Shown: piece after piece, positions 26,435-37,343 of the stretch | How positions within the stretch are numbered: the stretch's first letter is position 1 | How the letters are laid out: each line of letters opens with the position of its first letter | NCBI RefSeq assembly: GCF_012641365.1 | Contig: NZ_JABAIM010000002.1 | Span: 62,001 to 126,000 of the forward strand | Origin: Leeia aquatica | GTDB lineage: Bacteria; Pseudomonadota; Gammaproteobacteria; Burkholderiales; Leeiaceae | Direction of reading: 5' to 3' | Length of the DNA: 64,000 nucleotides | Translations under genes and position numbers: made by a program | Notes under the pieces: generated by a model | The model's input: only the letters and a program-made list of their open reading frames with translations | Told to the model about the DNA's origin: nothing | Databases searched by the model: none

Positions 26435-27580
26435 TCAGGCGCGCGGCAACACCAGCCACTGCCCATCCTGCAGGCACAGCTGATGGCTGGTAACCGGCGC
26501 TCCTTCACCCAGATCGCGGATTACCACTTCGCCCTGCGCACGCAATTGCGCCACCGTATCCTGCAACGCCGCGTCCATCTGCTGCGGTGCCAGGATGCTG
26601 CGCGGCAATTTCCCGCACGGCAAACCGCGTAGTATATCGCGCAAGTCGAGGCTAAAGCCAGTGGCAGGACGTGCGCGGCCAAACATTTGTCCCATATTGT
26701 CGTAGCGACCACCGCGGGCAACCGGGTTGGGCCAGCCATCGGCAAAAACGGAGAACACCAGCCCGTTGTGGTACTTGCCAGTGCGCAGCTCGCCCAGCTC
26801 GATGGACACATTCATGCCCTGCTGTTGCAGCACGTCTGCCAGTGTGCCCAGGCTGGCCAGACCCTGTTGGATGTCCGGCAGTGCAGGCAAGCGCTCGGCA
26901 GCAGCCTGCAACACAGCCGCATCACCAAACAGGGTGGGCAAGGCCCGCATCCCGCTTTGCAGATCAGCAGGCCAGTCTGCCGTCAGGCGCTCGATGGTTG
27001 GCTGATCTTTCAACTGCAAAGCCGCAAACAAATCGTCCTGTGCCAAACCGGACACACCCGCCGCCCGGCACAGGGCACGGAAAATCCCGACATGCCCCAA
27101 GTCCACCTGCACTTGCGGTACACCCAGCACCTTCAGCGCTTCTACCGCCAGACCGATCACTTCGACATCCGCTTCGTGGGTCGTGCTGCCGTACAGCTCA
27201 GCCCCCAGCTGCAAGGGCTCGCGGCTCGACAGATGACCGTTTGGGCGAGTATGCACCACATGACCGGCGTAGCACAGCCGGGTAATGCCCTCACGGTTCA
27301 GCAAGTGCGCGTCAATCCGCGCCACCTGCGGCGTCATGTCCGCCCGCAGGCCCAGCATGCGGCCGGACAGTTGATCCACCAGCTTGAAGGTTTTCAGATC
27401 GAGGTCGTCGCTGACACCGCCCGTCAGCGATTCCAGGTATTCGATATGCGGCGGAATCACCAAATCGTAGCCATGGCTGCGAAACAGCGACAGCACCGCG
27501 GTGCGGGAGGCTTCAATCTGCCAGGCAGCTTCCGGCAGCACGTCTTCAATGTATTCGGGCAACAGCCACAATTGCGTCAT
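26435..27580 (-). CDS. hisZ: ATP phosphoribosyltransferase regulatory subunit
   Basis: A HisRS-like protein lacking aminoacylation function that activates the short form of HisG. The 381 residues include LPEYIEDVLPEAAWQIE, the class II motif region LRADMTPQVARIDAHLL, and GGRYDNMGQMFGRARPATGFSLDL. It is shorter than HisS and lacks a full anticodon-binding domain. Its presence implies that hisG elsewhere is the short form. Linkage to purA and hflC is conserved in betaproteobacteria. Confidence 0.95.
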   Translation of the reverse strand: MTQLWLLPEYIEDVLPEAAWQIEASRTAVLSLFRSHGYDLVIPPHIEYLESLTGGVSDDLDLKTFKLVDQLSGRMLGLRADMTPQVARIDAHLLNREGITRLCYAGHVVHTRPNGHLSSREPLQLGAELYGSTTHEADVEVIGLAVEALKVLGVPQVQVDLGHVGIFRALCRAAGVSGLAQDDLFAALQLKDQPTIERLTADWPADLQSGMRALPTLFGDAAVLQAAAERLPALPDIQQGLASLGTLADVLQQQGMNVSIELGELRTGKYHNGLVFSVFADGWPNPVARGGRYDNMGQMFGRARPATGFSLDLRDILRGLPCGKLPRSILAPQQMDAALQDTVAQLRAQGEVVIRDLGEGAPVTSHQLCLQDGQWLVLPRA

Positions 27581-27587
27581 GATGGAC

Positions 27588-27770
27588 TCAGCACCACAGG
27601 AGGATCACACCTGCCAGCACCGCCAGCAGGCCAAAGAACCGCAACTGGCCATCGCGGTATTGCAACACACGCAACAAGGTCTGCCGCCATTGCTGCGGGA
27701 GCAGCAAGGGCAGCAGACCTTCATAGATCAGCAGGAGCGCCAGCGACTCCTGCCACGGAAAACGGCTCAC
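27588..27770 (-). CDS. DUF2065 family small membrane protein
   Basis: A 60-residue protein with two hydrophobic segments (about 8-24 and 43-60) separated by a basic loop (RQTLLRVLQYRDGQLR). This is the DUF2065 layout, and the gene occupies the usual place between hflC and hisZ/purA. It overlaps hflC by 4 bases (ATGA) and ends 7 bases before hisZ. No function is known; its linkage hints at a part in the FtsH-HflKC membrane complex. Confidence 0.88.
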   Translation of the reverse strand: MSRFPWQESLALLLIYEGLLPLLLPQQWRQTLLRVLQYRDGQLRFFGLLAVLAGVILLWC

Positions 27771-28666
27771 TTGCCGGCGGGTTTGGCCGGCGCTGCGCTG
27801 CCACCGCCCGGGCTCTTCATATACTTGAAGAAGTCTGAGGACGGATCCAGCACCAGTACATCCGATTTCTTGTTGAAGCTGTTCTGGTACGCCTGCATGC
27901 TCTTGTAGAAGGCGTAGAACTCCGGATTCTGGCTGAAGGCTTCGGCGTAGATGCGTGCCGCCTCGGCATCGCCCTCACCGCGCAGCTCTTCGGCCTTGCG
28001 GTAGGCTTCGGCCAGAATCACCTTGCTTTGCCGATCAGCCTCGGCCTTGATGCTGGTTTCTTCCTTGGTACCCATCGCACGCTGACCATTGGCCACCTGA
28101 CGGCGCTCAGCCTTCATCCGCTCATACACCGAGCCACTGATGTTATCCGGGAAATCCACCCGCTTCAGGCGCACGTCCAGCACTTTCACACCCAGACCAC
28201 TGGTTTCGGCATTCACCTTGTTGCGAACGTTAGCCATCACCTCATCGCGTTTGCCGGTAATGACATCGGCCACCGTCAGGTTACCAATCTCGTCGCGCAA
28301 GCGACTGTTGACAATCTGCTTGATGCGGTTCTCCGCGACAGCCGTATCGCCACCGGTTGCACGGTAGTACTGACCGGCATCCGCCACCTGCCATTTGATG
28401 AAGCTGTCCACCAGCAGGTTCTTCTTTTCCTTGGTGTTGTAGGGGTCTGGTGCTTCGGCATCAATGGTCTGCACCCGGCGCTCGAAGAAACGCACCGATT
28501 GCATGAACGGGATCTTGAAATTAATCCCCGGCTCCTTGACGGTCTTGACGATTTCACCAAACTGGAACACCAGCGCGTACTGGCGCTGATCCACGGTGAA
28601 CATGCTCAGATAAGCTGCCCAGATGACCAGCAGCAGCATGAACAGGGTACTTAATACGCGGTTCAT
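27767..28666 (-). CDS. hflC: FtsH protease modulator HflC
   Basis: A 299-residue SPFH/band-7 protein with one N-terminal membrane anchor (about 5-24). Key segments: TVDQRQYALVFQFGEIV, GINFKIPFMQSV and FFERRVQTIDAEAPDP. A long coiled coil follows (about 180-250), including AERRQVANGQRAMGTKEETSIKAEADRQ. With HflK it forms a cage around FtsH. The start overlaps the hflK stop by one base (TGATG), so the two are made in equal amounts. Confidence 0.97.
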   Translation of the reverse strand: MNRVLSTLFMLLLVIWAAYLSMFTVDQRQYALVFQFGEIVKTVKEPGINFKIPFMQSVRFFERRVQTIDAEAPDPYNTKEKKNLLVDSFIKWQVADAGQYYRATGGDTAVAENRIKQIVNSRLRDEIGNLTVADVITGKRDEVMANVRNKVNAETSGLGVKVLDVRLKRVDFPDNISGSVYERMKAERRQVANGQRAMGTKEETSIKAEADRQSKVILAEAYRKAEELRGEGDAEAARIYAEAFSQNPEFYAFYKSMQAYQNSFNKKSDVLVLDPSSDFFKYMKSPGGGSAAPAKPAGK

Positions 28667-29841
28667 CAGCGACCCTCCCGCAGTGGTTGGCCGGCATCCG
28701 GGCGTGCGGCATCCTGTGCAGGCGCAGCAGGGGTCACCACAGTCCGCGCAGGCTCAACCGGCGTGGCAGCCGGAGCCGTGGCGGTGTTCATCATCTTGTC
28801 GAGCGGCAGGTAAAGCATTTGACCACCGTTACGTTGATCCACCAGCACCTTGCTGGTGTTGCTGAGCACCTGCTGCATCATGTCCAGATACAGACGCTGA
28901 CGCGTCACGGCGGGAGCCTTGGCATACTCTGGCAGCACGCGCATGAAGCGGGCCACATCACCCTTGGCGCGGTCGATCACCGCATCACGGTCACCCTTGG
29001 CTTCCGCCAGCAGCTTGGCGGCCTCACCTTCGGCTTCTGGCACCACCTTGCTGCGATAGGCCTCACCCAGGCTCTTGCGCTGCTCGCGGTCCTGCACCGC
29101 TTTGGTAGCGTCATCAAACGCATCCAGCACTTGCTGCGGCGCCTGTACATTGCTGATGTTGACCTGCGTAATGCGGATACCGGTCTGATAGCGCTTCAGC
29201 ACTTCCTGCACCGTGGCCTTGACGTCGGCGGCGATACGCAGGCGGCCTTCGTTCAGCACCGCATCCACCTTGTTACGCCCCACCACTTCGCGAATGGCGG
29301 CTTCACCCACTTGCTTGACCACTTCGCTCTCGCTGCGGTTGCCGTCCATCATGTTCTGGAACTTGAATTTGACCGGGTCTTCAATGTCGTACTGAATCGA
29401 CAATTGCACATCAATGATGTTCTGGTCCTGGGTCACCATTTGCGCCTCTTCAGGCGCCTTGTTCTTGGTATCCCCTTTGTAACCAATTTCCACGCTGCGC
29501 ACTTCGGTCAGGTTCACCTTCTCCACCGTCTCCATCGGGAACGGCAGGTGCCAGTTCAAACCTTCACGGGTCAGCTCATGGTATTTGCCAAAGCGCAGCA
29601 CCACGCCACGCTCGCGAGCATCCACCACATAAAAGCCAGACGCCAGCCATAGCGTGGCCAGCACGCCGATGATCAGGCCCGCACCACCAGCAGCACCGGC
29701 ATTGCCCGAGCCATTGCCGCCCGGGCCAGCGCCTTTGCCGCCACCAAACATCCCGGCAATCCGGGCGTTCAGGCGGCGAAACAATTCGTCCAGATCCGGC
29801 GGACCATTTTGTCCACGGTTACCCCATTGGGAGTCGCTCAT
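28666..29841 (-). CDS. hflK: FtsH protease modulator HflK
   Basis: A 391-residue SPFH protein. A Gly-rich cytoplasmic N-terminus (about 30-52) precedes the membrane segment (about 53-72), then YVVDARERGVVLRFGKY and GLNWHLPFPMETVEKVN. The coiled coil runs about 240-330. The Pro- and Ala-rich tail is typical for betaproteobacteria. It partners HflC, encoded immediately downstream. It lies 33 bases after hflX. Confidence 0.97.
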   Translation of the reverse strand: MSDSQWGNRGQNGPPDLDELFRRLNARIAGMFGGGKGAGPGGNGSGNAGAAGGAGLIIGVLATLWLASGFYVVDARERGVVLRFGKYHELTREGLNWHLPFPMETVEKVNLTEVRSVEIGYKGDTKNKAPEEAQMVTQDQNIIDVQLSIQYDIEDPVKFKFQNMMDGNRSESEVVKQVGEAAIREVVGRNKVDAVLNEGRLRIAADVKATVQEVLKRYQTGIRITQVNISNVQAPQQVLDAFDDATKAVQDREQRKSLGEAYRSKVVPEAEGEAAKLLAEAKGDRDAVIDRAKGDVARFMRVLPEYAKAPAVTRQRLYLDMMQQVLSNTSKVLVDQRNGGQMLYLPLDKMMNTATAPAATPVEPARTVVTPAAPAQDAARPDAGQPLREGR

Positions 29842-29874
29842 CGTCTTCCTTGCTTCCAGGTCAAAGGAACCAGT

Positions 29875-31023
29875 TCAACCATCCAGTGGCGACCAGTCCG
29901 GGCCTACGGCATCCGGCATCGCCACCTCAACGCTACCCACCTGCACCTCACGCAACACTTCACGCAGGGCATCCAGCCCCGCGCCGGTCAAGGCACTGAC
30001 GCGAACCGCGCTGATTTTACCATAATCGTCCCGCTCAACCCCGGCCAACTGGCCGGGCCGCAGGTCAACCTTGTTAAAGACCAGAATTTGCGGAATCTGT
30101 TCCGCACCGATCTCGCGCAAGACCTTGTTGACTTCAATAATGTGCTGATCACGCAGCGGATGGCTGCTGTCCACCACATGCAGCAGCAGATCGGCGTGCA
30201 CGGTTTCTTCCAGCGTGGCGCGGAAGGCGGCCACCAGGCTGTGCGGCAACTGCCGGATGAAACCGACGGTATCAGACAACACCACTGACTCGTTTTCACC
30301 CAGAAACACTTTGCGACTGGTGGTATCGAGCGTGGCGAACAGTTGATCCGCGGCATAAGCACGGGCGTTGGTCAGCCGGTTGAACAGCGTGGACTTGCCC
30401 GCATTGGTATAGCCGACGATGGACACCGAGAACACACCACCACGGTGGCGTGAACGCCGCTGCACACTGCGTTGTTTCTGCGCCTTGGCCAGACGCTCGC
30501 GCAACAGTTTGACCCGTTTGCCGATCAGTCGGCGGTCGGTTTCCAACTGGGTTTCACCCGGGCCACGCAAGCCAATACCACCCTTTTGTCGCTCAAGGTG
30601 AGTCCAGCCTCGCACCAGGCGCGTAGAGAGATGATCCAGCTGCGCCAGCTCCACCTGCAGTTTCCCTTCAAAGCTCTGCGCACGCTGGGCAAAGATGTCG
30701 AGTATCAGGCTGGTGCGATCAATGACCCGGCATTGCAAAGCCCGCTCCAGATTACGCTCCTGCGCGGGAGAAAGCTGATGGTTGAAGATCACCACAGACG
30801 CCTCAACCGCACGCGCCACTGTGGCGATTTCCTCCACTTTGCCGCTACCAGCAAACAAGGCGGGATCAGGCCGGTCACGACGCCCGGTCACCTCATGCAG
30901 GGTATCGATCCCGGCACTGCGGGCCAGTTCGCGCAACTCGGCAAAACTTTCCAGAAAATCGGGGTCGCCAAAATCCAGCGCCACCAGCACGGCACGATCG
31001 CCAGCATCAGGACGGTCAAACAC
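29875..31023 (-). CDS. hflX: ribosome-associated GTPase HflX
   Basis: Splits stalled 70S ribosomes under stress. The 382 residues hold an N-terminal nucleotide-binding domain (about 10-180) with GSGKVEEIA and NHQLSPAQERNLE. The Gly/Arg linker GIGLRGPGETQLETDRR follows, then the G domain: GYTNAGKSTLFN, DTVGFIRQLPH, and FNKVDL. All signature residues are seen. It is 53 bases downstream of hfq, and the hfq-hflX-hflK-hflC order is conserved. Confidence 0.96.
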   Translation of the reverse strand: MFDRPDAGDRAVLVALDFGDPDFLESFAELRELARSAGIDTLHEVTGRRDRPDPALFAGSGKVEEIATVARAVEASVVIFNHQLSPAQERNLERALQCRVIDRTSLILDIFAQRAQSFEGKLQVELAQLDHLSTRLVRGWTHLERQKGGIGLRGPGETQLETDRRLIGKRVKLLRERLAKAQKQRSVQRRSRHRGGVFSVSIVGYTNAGKSTLFNRLTNARAYAADQLFATLDTTSRKVFLGENESVVLSDTVGFIRQLPHSLVAAFRATLEETVHADLLLHVVDSSHPLRDQHIIEVNKVLREIGAEQIPQILVFNKVDLRPGQLAGVERDDYGKISAVRVSALTGAGLDALREVLREVQVGSVEVAMPDAVGPDWSPLDG

Positions 31024-31076
31024 CAGAGGGACTCTTGCAGGCAGTGCCGGGGGAGGATTCCCCCGGCGTCAAAACA

Positions 31077-31319
31077 TCAGGCATCCGCAGCGGGTTGCTC
31101 GAACGGAATGGATACAGGGCGGGCGGGCACAACCGTAGAGATGGCGTGTTTGTACACCATCTGGGTCACCGTATTGCGCAGCAGCACCACGTACTGATCA
31201 AACGACTCGATTTGCCCTTGCAGCTTGATGCCATTTACCAGGTAAATGGAAACCGGAACATGTTCCTTGCGCAGGATGTTCAAAAACGGGTCTTGTAGGA
31301 TTTGCCCTTTGGCACTCAT
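31077..31319 (-). CDS. hfq: RNA chaperone Hfq
   Basis: An 80-residue Sm-like protein that forms a hexamer and pairs small RNAs with mRNAs. It shows [36 protein letters not shown] and the Sm2 motif VYKHAISTV. The C-terminal tail is short (about 12 residues), as usual in this class. GGAGAAGG precedes the ATG. A 9-bp hairpin stands 35-54 bases upstream of the start. Confidence 0.98.
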   Translation of the reverse strand: MSAKGQILQDPFLNILRKEHVPVSIYLVNGIKLQGQIESFDQYVVLLRNTVTQMVYKHAISTVVPARPVSIPFEQPAADA

Positions 31320-31354
31320 TGCAGCCTTCTCCGATCATGGTAGGTTCTTATAAT

Positions 31355-31374
31355 GCCCTCTCCACGGAGAGGGC
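31355..31374. repeat. 9-bp inverted repeat between der and hfq
   Basis: GCCCTCTCC and GGAGAGGGC separated by only two bases, followed on the minus strand by ATTATAAGAA, which holds a -10-like TATAAG. No T run follows, so it is not a standard terminator. Confidence 0.6.
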
Positions 31375-31451
31375 GGGGGCCAGCATATGGTTCACTGTAA
31401 TGGATTTCACCGGAAAATACCAACCGGCCATACAGCCAGCCCGGCCTCCGG

Positions 31452-32882
31452 TCAGGACTTCTTGCCACCTCGCGGCGCGCCACGCGGCTTGCGGGGTGTC
31501 GGCGCGCTCACCGGCTTGCGGCGTGCACCCGGTTTGCTGCTGGCTCGCCCCGGGATCGGGGCTTCCTTCGGCGCAAACGGGTTGTCGCCCCGCTTGAATT
31601 GCACCCGCAACGGCGTCCCTTCCAGCTGGAACATCTTGACGAAGCTGTGCTCCAGATATCGCCAATAGCTGTCCGGCACATGCTCCAGCGACGTACCATG
31701 CACCACCACCACCGGCGGATTGCTGCCGCCCTGGTGCGCATAACGCATTTTCGGGCGGAACATGCCAGCACGCGGCGGTGCCTGTTTTTCGGTCGCCAGT
31801 TGCAAGGCACGGATCAGTTGCGGAGTACTGAGCTTGACCATCGCCGAGCTGTACGCTTTGTCGATGGACTTGAACAAGCCCCCCACACCATCGCCCTGCA
31901 GTGCCGATATGAAGTGGAGCTTGGCAAAGCTCAAAAAGTTCAATTTGCGCTCAACTTCGCGCTTGATCATCTCGCGCTGTTCAAGCGGCAGGTTATCCCA
32001 CTTGTTGATGGCAATCACCAGCGCACGGCCACTTTCCAGAATAAAACCTGCCAGGCTGGCATCCTGATCGGAAATCTCCAGCTTGGCATCGAGCACCAGC
32101 ACCGCCACATTGGCGTCTTCCACCGCTTGCAGCGTCTTGATCACCGAGAACTTCTCAATGGCTTCGGTTACCTTGCCGCGGCGGCGCACACCCGCCGTGT
32201 CGATGATGGTGTAAGGCTTGCCTTCGCGCTCGAAATCAATATAGATGCTGTCACGGGTGGTACCCGGCGCATCAAACGCGATCACCCGCTCTTCACCCAG
32301 GATGCTGTTCACCAGCGTGGATTTACCCACATTGGGGCGGCCGATGATGGCGATCTTGGGATGCTGGCTGTCTTCTTCCTCCGCTGCGGGCGGGAAATCG
32401 GCCAGCACCAGATCGATCAATTCACGCAGACCATCGCCATGGGCGGCAGAAATGGCCAGCGGGTCACCCAGGCCGAGTTCGAAAAACTCAGCGGTAACGA
32501 CATCGCGCCGCATGCCTTCGGCCTTGTTGACGGCCAGCCACACCTTGCGCCCGGTCTTGCGCAGCTGATCCGCAATTTGCTTGTCTTGCGGGGCCAGCCC
32601 TTGACGGGCGTCGACCAGAAACAGCACCACATCGGCTTCATCCACCGCCTGCAGGGTCTGGCGGGCCATCTCGTGCAGGATGCCCTCTTTCACCACCGGC
32701 TCAAAACCACCGGTGTCGACCACCAGATAATCCTTGCTGCCAACCTTGCCATGACCATAGTGACGGTCACGCGTGAGGCCGGGAAAATCCGCAACCAAGG
32801 CATCACGTGACTTGGTTAAGCGGTTAAACAGGGTCGACTTGCCGACATTCGGCCGTCCAACCAGTACCAACGTGGGTTTCAT
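31452..32882 (-). CDS. der: ribosome-associated GTPase Der (EngA)
   Basis: A 476-residue double GTPase needed for 50S maturation. Two G domains are present, each with GRPNVGKST; the first has DTGGFEP and NKAEG, the second [10 protein letters not shown] and NKWD. A KH-like C-terminal domain follows, ending in a very basic Lys/Arg/Pro tail (about 440-476). It comes 18 bases after bamB in the same direction. The basic tail is longer than in E. coli and probably binds rRNA. Confidence 0.97.
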   Translation of the reverse strand: MKPTLVLVGRPNVGKSTLFNRLTKSRDALVADFPGLTRDRHYGHGKVGSKDYLVVDTGGFEPVVKEGILHEMARQTLQAVDEADVVLFLVDARQGLAPQDKQIADQLRKTGRKVWLAVNKAEGMRRDVVTAEFFELGLGDPLAISAAHGDGLRELIDLVLADFPPAAEEEDSQHPKIAIIGRPNVGKSTLVNSILGEERVIAFDAPGTTRDSIYIDFEREGKPYTIIDTAGVRRRGKVTEAIEKFSVIKTLQAVEDANVAVLVLDAKLEISDQDASLAGFILESGRALVIAINKWDNLPLEQREMIKREVERKLNFLSFAKLHFISALQGDGVGGLFKSIDKAYSSAMVKLSTPQLIRALQLATEKQAPPRAGMFRPKMRYAHQGGSNPPVVVVHGTSLEHVPDSYWRYLEHSFVKMFQLEGTPLRVQFKRGDNPFAPKEAPIPGRASSKPGARRKPVSAPTPRKPRGAPRGGKKS

Positions 32883-32899
32883 GCTTATTCCTGCTGGCC

Positions 32900-34024
32900 T
32901 CAGCGCAAGCTGATGCCGTAAACACTGCCGTTGCTGGTTTGCACCAGCACCGTTTCATTCATCACACGCGGCTGAGCCACCACCGCGCTGCCATCCAACT
33001 GTCGCCGTGCTACCAGATGGCCATCATCTGCACTCAAGGCATGCAGCACGCCCAGGCCATCAGCCACCAGCACAAACCGCCCCAGCGAAGCCGGGCCGCT
33101 GACAGCACGGTAGCGCAAGCGGTCCTGCTTCCAGGCGCTGGCACCGTTACGCCGATCAAACGCCACAATCGAGCCGTTGCTGTCGGTCACGTACACATTG
33201 CGTGCATCCATGCTGAGGCCACGCTCACTGCTGATATCGCGTGACCACTGTTGCTGGCCATTACGAGCATCGAAGCACGCCACCTTGCCTTGATAGGCCA
33301 CGGCACACACTTGTTGACCATACACGGCGGGTGCACCCACCACATCGGTCACGCGCTCCAGCTCCGTAGCACCACGTGGCAGCGCTACAGTGGCTTCCCA
33401 CAGAATCGTGCCGCGTGTCAGGTCAATGGCCAGCAACTTGCCGCCCCCCAGCCCCACATATGCCGTATCCTGATCCAGGGTACCCGCACTATAGCCACGC
33501 AAGGCCAGCGCAGGCTGGTTACGGCTGATCTGCCATTTGCGTGCGCCATTACCCAGACCATAGCCGGTCAGCTTGCCGTCGCCCGTGCGCACCAGGACGG
33601 TAGTCTCACCCACCAGCGGCGCAGCCAGCACTTCACTGCCGACAGCGGTTTGCCATGCTGGGCGGCCATTGGCTTCATACGCCATCAGCTCACCACGAGC
33701 ACTCACCACGACCACCTTGCCGCCACCCGCCCCGACCCCGGCAGACAAAGGCTTGCCCACGCTGATGGCAACCCCGCCATCCACCTGACGGATCAGGCCG
33801 TCGGTCCCAGCCGCAAATGCGCGACCCTGGGTTTCATCCGGGCTGAACCAGAAATCACCCGCCGAACCGACCTGACTCTGAAAACGCACATCCAGACTCG
33901 CGGAAGGCACAAACTCACTCAGGGGTGTTGGTGGATTGGCTTTTTCGCCAGATGTCCACAATGAGCAGCCGCCCAGCGCAGCAGTCGCCGCAGCAGCCAA
34001 CAGGATACGGGTGGTAAAAGCCAT
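32900..34024 (-). CDS. bamB: outer-membrane assembly lipoprotein BamB
   Basis: A 374-residue PQQ-type beta-propeller lipoprotein of the BAM complex. The signal peptide ends in LGGC, with Cys20 the lipid site. Repeated blade motifs follow (for example [36 protein letters not shown], and [18 protein letters not shown]), typical of the eight-bladed fold. BamB supports BamA in folding outer-membrane proteins. Its ATG overlaps the yfgM stop by one base. Confidence 0.95.
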   Translation of the reverse strand: MAFTTRILLAAAATAALGGCSLWTSGEKANPPTPLSEFVPSASLDVRFQSQVGSAGDFWFSPDETQGRAFAAGTDGLIRQVDGGVAISVGKPLSAGVGAGGGKVVVVSARGELMAYEANGRPAWQTAVGSEVLAAPLVGETTVLVRTGDGKLTGYGLGNGARKWQISRNQPALALRGYSAGTLDQDTAYVGLGGGKLLAIDLTRGTILWEATVALPRGATELERVTDVVGAPAVYGQQVCAVAYQGKVACFDARNGQQQWSRDISSERGLSMDARNVYVTDSNGSIVAFDRRNGASAWKQDRLRYRAVSGPASLGRFVLVADGLGVLHALSADDGHLVARRQLDGSAVVAQPRVMNETVLVQTSNGSVYGISLR

Positions 34025-34662
34025 TATTTCACGTCCCCCAGTGCATCGATTTGCATTTCCAGACGGGCCTTCAATTGCTCATCCGACTTGGCCCGCTCCA
34101 GCGCTTGCTGGTAGGCCAGCCGGGCCTCCTTGCGCTTGTTCATGGCCACCAGCAAGTCCCCTTTCAGGCTCAGCGCAGAAGCCTGCAAGCCCTCGCCCTT
34201 GATGCTGGCCAGCGCGGAGAGGCCCAGATCATACTGCTTGGTATCCAGATAGACAGTGGCCATACGCAACTGGGCCATGTCTTTCACCGGCGCCTCTTCG
34301 GCGTGCTCAGCCACCCACTTCAGGTCCGCCAGCGCAATCTTGGTATCACCCGCCTCAAACGCGGCGCGTGCCGTCAGCAAAGCGGCACGAGGGGTAAAGG
34401 CGGACTGCGCGGACTCCTTTTGCAGCTGAGCCAGCTCAGCACGCGCCTGCTTGACCTTGCCCGACTGCAGCGCCTGCTGTACCGCCTCAAAGCGGGTATC
34501 CGCGGCCTCAGCCTGCTGGTTTTGCCAGTACTGCCAGCCTTTGTAGCCACCCAAGGTCAGCAAGGCCAGTACCACCACGGCGATGACCAGCTTGCCGTTA
34601 TCCGCCCACCATGCCTTGAGGGCATCTATCTGTTCCTGCTCTTGCAAATCGTAAGCTGCCAT
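34024..34662 (-). CDS. YfgM-like tetratricopeptide membrane protein
   Basis: A 212-residue protein with the conserved start MAAYDLQEQEQIDALKAWW, a membrane segment at about 21-42, and a periplasmic helical repeat region. This is the YfgM/Tol-Pal-associated family that binds SecYEG and periplasmic chaperones. The gene order hisS-yfgM-bamB-der is the same as in E. coli. It overlaps bamB by one base, so it is coupled. Confidence 0.93.
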   Translation of the reverse strand: MAAYDLQEQEQIDALKAWWADNGKLVIAVVVLALLTLGGYKGWQYWQNQQAEAADTRFEAVQQALQSGKVKQARAELAQLQKESAQSAFTPRAALLTARAAFEAGDTKIALADLKWVAEHAEEAPVKDMAQLRMATVYLDTKQYDLGLSALASIKGEGLQASALSLKGDLLVAMNKRKEARLAYQQALERAKSDEQLKARLEMQIDALGDVK

Positions 34663-34698
34663 GCCTTCACTCCAGCCTTATCGGTATTTCTTTGATGT

Positions 34699-35991
34699 TC
34701 AGTCGTGTGCGTTACTACGCAAAAGGGCAGCCACTGCAGCCACCGCCACCCGTTGTTGTTCGCCACCCTCACGGAGGTCTTTCACGGTGACCTGCCCGGC
34801 CGCCGCTTCCTCGTCGCCGATGATCAGGGCAAAGCGGGCACCGGCCTGATCTGCCTTCTTCATTTGGGACTTGAAGCTGCCGCCGCCCATATGCTGCTGT
34901 ACCGAGCATCCCTCAGACCGCAGCTGCATGGCGACGTTCCAGGCCAGCGCTGTAGCGGCCTCACCCTGGTGTACCAAATAGGCATCCAAAGCCTGCACCG
35001 GCAACGGGCGCTGTTGCGATTCCAGAATCAACAGCAGGCGCTCCAGGCCCATGCCCCAGCCGGTTGCCGTGTTCGGCTTGCCGCCCATCTGCTCGATCAG
35101 CGCGTCGTAGCGCCCGCCCCCGCAGACGGTAGACTGCGCACCCAGGTGATCCGTCACCCACTCGAATACGGTCAGGTTGTAATAGTCCAGCCCGCGCACC
35201 AGACGCGGCGTAATCTCATAATCGACACCCGCTGCCTTGAGGCGGGCCTGCAATCCGTCGAAGTGGGCCAGCGAGGCATCGTCCAGAAACTCAATCAGTT
35301 TGGGCGCAGCTTCCACCATGGCCTGCATCGCCGGATTCTTGGTGTCCAGCACCCGCAATGGATTGCTGTACATCCGCCGCTTAGCTTCTTCGTCCAGCAC
35401 ATCCTGATGGGCTTCCAGATAGGCAATCAGTTTCTCACGGTGTGCCGCGCGGCTGGCCTTCTCGCCCAAAGTATTGAGCTGCAGGCGCATGCCGGTCAGG
35501 CCCAGCCGCTGCCACAGGTCAGCCAGCATGATGATCTGCTCGGCATCCATATCGGGCCCAGCGTAGCCCAGCGCCTCGACACCGACCTGGTGGAACTGGC
35601 GGTAACGGCCACGCTGCGGTCGCTCATGACGGAACATCGGGCCGGCGTACCACAGCCGCTGCGGGCTGTCGTACAGCAGATTGTGCTCCAGCACCGCGCG
35701 CAGGCACGAGGCGGTCCCTTCCGGTCGCAGCGTCAGGCTATCGCCATTGAGCTGGTCGGTGAAGGTGTACATTTCCTTTTCGACAATGTCCGTTACCTCA
35801 CCGATGGAGCGCACAAACAGCTCGGTCGGCTCCACAATCGGGGTCCGGATATTACGGTAGCCATAGGCATGCAGCCACTCGCGCAACACTGCTTCCAGTG
35901 CCTCCCAACGGGCAGACTGGAATTCCGGTGCTGCTTTGGCGACCGGCAGGATATCGTTCATACCTTTAACGGCTTGCAGGGTTTTGGCCAT
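34699..35991 (-). CDS. hisS: histidyl-tRNA synthetase
   Basis: A 430-residue class II synthetase. Motif 1 lies near [15 protein letters not shown], motif 2 in [17 protein letters not shown], the His-specific [14 protein letters not shown] is present, and motif 3 is [15 protein letters not shown]-terminal anticodon-binding domain (about 330-430) follows. I chose ATG 35991 ([16 protein letters not shown]) because it matches the family N-terminus. An upstream in-frame extension to 36117 overlaps ispG and is not family-like. Confidence 0.97.
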   Translation of the reverse strand: MAKTLQAVKGMNDILPVAKAAPEFQSARWEALEAVLREWLHAYGYRNIRTPIVEPTELFVRSIGEVTDIVEKEMYTFTDQLNGDSLTLRPEGTASCLRAVLEHNLLYDSPQRLWYAGPMFRHERPQRGRYRQFHQVGVEALGYAGPDMDAEQIIMLADLWQRLGLTGMRLQLNTLGEKASRAAHREKLIAYLEAHQDVLDEEAKRRMYSNPLRVLDTKNPAMQAMVEAAPKLIEFLDDASLAHFDGLQARLKAAGVDYEITPRLVRGLDYYNLTVFEWVTDHLGAQSTVCGGGRYDALIEQMGGKPNTATGWGMGLERLLLILESQQRPLPVQALDAYLVHQGEAATALAWNVAMQLRSEGCSVQQHMGGGSFKSQMKKADQAGARFALIIGDEEAAAGQVTVKDLREGGEQQRVAVAAVAALLRSNAHD

Positions 35992-36043
35992 GACTCGAAA
36001 CAGGATTCTGGTTGAATGAGGTTGAACAGGGGTGCAAGCAGGC

Positions 36044-37315
36044 TTACACCGCGTGAATGGGAATGGTCTTGCTGCTACGTCGCTTGGCGCCACCCTCACA
36101 GTAACGGGTGCGCACATACTCTTCTACAATCTGCTGGAAGGCCTCGGCAATACCTTCGCCTTTCAGGGTGACCGTCTTCTCGCCATCCACATAGACCGGG
36201 CAGACCGGTACTTCGCCCGTCCCCGGCAGGGAGATGCCAATATCCGCTAGCCGGGATTCGCCCGGGCCGTTCACCACACAGCCCATCACCGCCACCGACA
36301 TGTCTTCAACACCGGGATACGCCAGACGCCATACCGGCATCTGATCGCGCAGGTATTGCTGGATCTTGCTGGCCAGCTCCTGGAAAAAGGTACTGGTGGT
36401 ACGACCGCAACCCGGACAGGCCGTCACCAGCGGTGTGAACGAACGCAGGCCCATGGTTTGCAGAATCTCCTGCGCCACCACCACCTCACGGGTGCGGTCG
36501 CCACCCGGCTCCGGCGTCAGGGAAATGCGTATGGTATCACCGATCCCCTCTTGCAGCAGCACAGCCAGGGCGGCCGTAGACGCCACAATGCCCTTGCTGC
36601 CCATGCCGGCCTCGGTCAAGCCCAGGTGCAAGGGATAATCACAGCGCCGGGAGAGCTCACGGTATACCGCGATCAGGTCCTGCACATGGCTGACCTTGCA
36701 GGACAGGGTAATCATGTCGCCCGACAAGCCCAATTCCTCGGCCTTGGCCGCAGATTCAAGCGCAGAAACAATCAAGGCTTCGCGCATCACGGCGTCAGGC
36801 GACAGCGGGGTCTCCCGGCGGGCATTTTCATCCATCATACGGGCGGCCAGTTCCTGATCCAGGCTGCCCCAGTTGACGCCAATGCGTACCGGCTTGTTGT
36901 ACTCGACGGCAGTACGGATCATGAAGGCGAACTGCTCATCACGTTTGCTGCCGCGCCCGACATTGCCCGGATTGATGCGGAACTTGGCCAGCGCTTCGGC
37001 ACATGCCGGATGGTCGCGCAACAAGCGATGACCATTGAAATGGAAATCACCCACCAGCGGTGCCGGGCACCCCATGGCATCCAGCTCACGGCGGATCAAC
37101 GGCACTGCTGCTGCAGCTTCGGCTGAGTTGACGGTAATGCGGACGACCTCCGAGCCGGCCTTCCACAGCGCATGAACCTGCGCCACCGTTGCGGCGACAT
37201 CCGCCGTATCGGTATTGGTCATCGACTGCACCATGACCGGGGCATCGCCACCGACCAGGACATGGCCAATGCGGACTTGCCGGGTTGGGCGGCGGGGCAT
37301 ACTCATGGACGTCAT
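36044..37315 (-). CDS. ispG: 4-hydroxy-3-methylbut-2-enyl diphosphate synthase (flavodoxin/ferredoxin)
   Basis: Penultimate step of the MEP isoprenoid route. The 423 residues begin with [21 protein letters not shown] (TIM-barrel domain). The iron-sulphur domain near the end carries CPGCGRT and [10 protein letters not shown], giving the three cysteines for the 4Fe-4S cluster. [10 protein letters not shown] and GVNWGSLD are also present. It lies between rodZ and hisS in conserved order. Confidence 0.97.
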   Translation of the reverse strand: MTSMSMPRRPTRQVRIGHVLVGGDAPVMVQSMTNTDTADVAATVAQVHALWKAGSEVVRITVNSAEAAAAVPLIRRELDAMGCPAPLVGDFHFNGHRLLRDHPACAEALAKFRINPGNVGRGSKRDEQFAFMIRTAVEYNKPVRIGVNWGSLDQELAARMMDENARRETPLSPDAVMREALIVSALESAAKAEELGLSGDMITLSCKVSHVQDLIAVYRELSRRCDYPLHLGLTEAGMGSKGIVASTAALAVLLQEGIGDTIRISLTPEPGGDRTREVVVAQEILQTMGLRSFTPLVTACPGCGRTTSTFFQELASKIQQYLRDQMPVWRLAYPGVEDMSVAVMGCVVNGPGESRLADIGISLPGTGEVPVCPVYVDGEKTVTLKGEGIAEAFQQIVEEYVRTRYCEGGAKRRSSKTIPIHAV

Positions 37316-37343
37316 GTTCTAAAACTGTTTTCTACGGACAGGA

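Noticed and set aside
34705-36015. 436-residue plus-strand open frame
   Set aside because: Exactly mirrors hisS, whose class II motifs are clear.
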